From: Lachnospiraceae bacterium
GTDB lineage: Bacteria; Bacillota; Clostridia; Lachnospirales; Lachnospiraceae
DNA: 8,039 nt
Direction: 5' to 3'
Assembly: GCA_017964055.1 (NCBI GenBank)
Contig: JAGCSS010000354.1
Coordinates: forward strand, 1-8,039
Both the position numbers and the translations under genes were made by a program. Position 1 is the first letter of the stretch, and each line of letters starts with the position of its first letter. A model generated the notes under the pieces. That model was given only the letters and a program-made list of their open reading frames with translations, was not told the origin of the DNA and ran no database searches. Positions 6,177 to 8,039 of this stretch are shown here, one piece after another.

Positions 6177-8039
6177 TCACACCTGTCCGAAGAGTCTTCC
6201 GTCCTCGACATCTATCGTGATCGTATCTCCGTCGCGCGCGGCGTCGGAAAGGATCATCTTGGCCGCCAGGGTCTCGACCTCCTTCTGGATGAAACGCTTC
6301 AGCGGACGTGCGCCGAATACCGGATCAAAACCGTTTTCGGCAACGAAATCCATCGCTGCGGGGCTCAGTTCGATCTTTATCCTGCGCTCCTCAAGACGCT
6401 TATTCACATCCGCGAGCATCAGACGAACGATGCCTGCGACATTGTCCTTTGTCAGAGGCTTGAACATGATGATCTCGTCGAGACGGTTCAGGAACTCGGG
6501 CCTGAAGTGGGTTCTGAGCTCCTCATGGACCATCTTGTCCGCCTCCTCGCTGATGCTGCCGTCGGCTTCGATACCGTCGAGCAGATACTGTGATCCGAGG
6601 TTCGAGGTCATGATGACGATAGTGTTCTTGAAATCCACTGTCCTGCCCTGCGAATCGGTGATACGTCCGTCATCGAGCACCTGGAGCAGAACGTTGAACA
6701 CATCGGGATGAGCCTTTTCGATCTCATCGAAGAGCACTACCGAGTAAGGCTTACGGCGTACCGCTTCGGTCAGCTGGCCGCCCTCGTCGTAGCCGACATA
6801 TCCGGGAGGCGCTCCGATAAGACGCGATACCGAATACTTCTCCATGTATTCGCTCATATCGAGACGCACCATATTGCTCTCATCATCGAACAGGCTCTCT
6901 GCGAGTGCCTTTGCCAGTTCTGTTTTGCCGACACCGGTGGGTCCCAGGAACAGGAACGAACCGATAGGCTTTGTGGGATCCTTTATGCCCGCATTTGAAC
7001 GTATAATGGCCTCGGTTACCAGATTAACCCCCTCATCCTGACCGATGACGCGTCTGTGCAGTTCATCGCCCAGATGCAGGGTTTTCTGCTTCTCTGTCTC
7101 GGACAGCTTCGATACCGGGATACCTGTCCAGCGCGATATGATCTTTGCGATCTCCTCTTCATCGACGCACTGGCTCAGAAGCTCCATCTTCTGTCCGTCC
7201 GCGTCTCTCTCGGCATTCTCGAGTTGACGCTTCAGTTCAGGCAGCTTGCCGTATTTGAGCTCGGCAGCCTTATTGAGGTCATAGTCGCGCTCTGCGGCCG
7301 CGATCTCGTTATTGACCGAATCTATCTCCTCGCGGATCTTCGTGATCATCTCAACGCTGCTCTTCTCCGCGTCCCATTTGAGCTTCATGTGCTCAAACTC
7401 CTCACGCTTGTCGGAGAGCTCCTGCTGCAGCGCAGCCAGCCTGTCAGCGCTGTTTGCGTCGGTTTCCTTCTTAAGTGCCGCCTCTTCGATCTCGAGCTGC
7501 ATGATGTGACGGCGCAGATCGTCGAGCTCGACAGGCATAGAATCAAGCTCCGTCTTAATGAGCGCGCAGGCCTCATCCACGAGGTCTATCGCCTTATCGG
7601 GCAGGAATCTGTCGGTAATGTAGCGGTTCGACAATGTGGCCGCCGCAACGAGTGCCGAGTCCGTGATCTTAACGCCGTGGAACAGCTCGTAGCGCTCCTT
7701 GATGCCTCGAAGGATCGATATAGTATCCTCAACCGAAGGCTGGTCGACCATAACGGGCTGGAAACGGCGTTCCAGCGCGGCATCCTTTTCGATATACTTA
7801 CGGTGCTCGTCAAGCGTCGTGGCACCTATGCAGTGCAGTTCTCCGCGGGCCAGCATGGGCTTTAGCATATTGCCGGCATCCATCGAGCCTTCGGCCGCTC
7901 CGGCACCGACTATCGTATGTATCTCATCGATGAACAGGATGATCTCACCGTCGGATCTCCTGATCTCCTCAAGTACGGCTTTCAGCCTCTCCTCGAACTC
8001 TCCTCTGTACTTCGCGCCGGCTACCAATGCGCCCATATC
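6177..8039 (-). CDS. clpB: Chaperone protein ClpB (AAA+ disaggregase), C-terminal part, cut by the window edge
   Basis: This is the last ~620 residues of ClpB, the hexameric cytosolic ATPase that pulls proteins out of aggregates together with DnaK/DnaJ/GrpE. The reading frame is open to the right edge (the codon at 8037-8039 is Asp). Against the ~860-residue family length, about 245 residues are missing: the N-domain and the first Walker A. Counting from the Met at 8036: first-ring pore loop [10 protein letters not shown] (9-18), first Walker B ILFIDEIH (33-40), arginine-finger region ALERRF (87-92), coiled-coil M-domain (about 165-290), [10 protein letters not shown] (302-311), second Walker A GPTGVGKT (365-372), pore loop GYVGYDE (412-418), second Walker [12 protein letters not shown] (433-443), and sensor-2 GARPLKR (575-581). 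The long M-domain separates ClpB from ClpC and ClpA. All visible catalytic motifs are intact. The promoter, and any CtsR or HrcA operator, would lie outside the window. The gene is convergent with the cyclase gene. Confidence 0.97.
   Translation of the reverse strand, partial: DMGALVAGAKYRGEFEERLKAVLEEIRRSDGEIILFIDEIHTIVGAGAAEGSMDAGNMLKPMLARGELHCIGATTLDEHRKYIEKDAALERRFQPVMVDQPSVEDTISILRGIKERYELFHGVKITDSALVAAATLSNRYITDRFLPDKAIDLVDEACALIKTELDSMPVELDDLRRHIMQLEIEEAALKKETDANSADRLAALQQELSDKREEFEHMKLKWDAEKSSVEMITKIREEIDSVNNEIAAAERDYDLNKAAELKYGKLPELKRQLENAERDADGQKMELLSQCVDEEEIAKIISRWTGIPVSKLSETEKQKTLHLGDELHRRVIGQDEGVNLVTEAIIRSNAGIKDPTKPIGSFLFLGPTGVGKTELAKALAESLFDDESNMVRLDMSEYMEKYSVSRLIGAPPGYVGYDEGGQLTEAVRRKPYSVVLFDEIEKAHPDVFNVLLQVLDDGRITDSQGRTVDFKNTIVIMTSNLGSQYLLDGIEADGSISEEADKMVHEELRTHFRPEFLNRLDEIIMFKPLTKDNVAGIVRLMLADVNKRLEERRIKIELSPAAMDFVAENGFDPVFGARPLKRFIQKEVETLAAKMILSDAARDGDTITIDVEDGRLFGQV

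Noticed and set aside
7056..7865. A 269-codon open frame on the plus strand inside clpB
   Set aside because: It lies wholly antisense to a highly conserved ClpB coding region, has no ribosome binding site or recognisable domain, and is explained by the codon bias of clpB.

Overview
The window looks like ordinary chromosome from a Bacillota bacterium, most likely a Clostridia/Lachnospiraceae-type anaerobe. Three things point that way: strong GGAGG-type ribosome binding sites before every gene, sigma-A style promoters (TTGAC[CT], 17-nt spacer, TATnnT-like -10), and the style of the signalling proteins. Coding GC is near 50%. This assignment is an inference from style, not a proof.

Layout from left to right: (1) a small two-helix membrane protein of unknown function (89-427), followed by a 228-bp gap that holds a 20-bp-stem hairpin and then a promoter; (2) a 564-residue protein resembling heparinase II/III-type polysaccharide lyases, without a signal peptide (656-2350); (3) a chemoreceptor with six predicted membrane helices, no evident periplasmic sensor domain and no HAMP (2492-3943); (4) a membrane-bound diguanylate cyclase with two tandem PAS-like domains and a canonical GGDEF motif (4048-6060); (5) on the opposite strand and convergent, the C-terminal ~620 residues of the disaggregase ClpB (6177-8039), which runs off the right edge. 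Between the convergent genes lies a compact repeat: two direct copies and one inverted copy of a ~23-nt unit, forming a long hairpin of REP type.

Genes 2, 3 and 4 each appear to have their own promoter, so they look like neighbouring single-gene transcription units rather than an operon. The chemoreceptor and cyclase promoters share an almost identical -35 block (CATTGACCTsAC). The cyclase transcript is predicted to begin at a perfect 12-bp hairpin placed just before its ribosome binding site. A membrane chemoreceptor and a c-di-GMP synthase side by side with matching promoters suggest a motility/lifestyle signalling pair, but no physical or functional link is proven.

I see no CRISPR array, insertion sequence, tRNA, rRNA, prophage or defence system. 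The most useful second looks are the repeat element, the leader hairpin, the shared promoter block and the orphan lyase-like protein.
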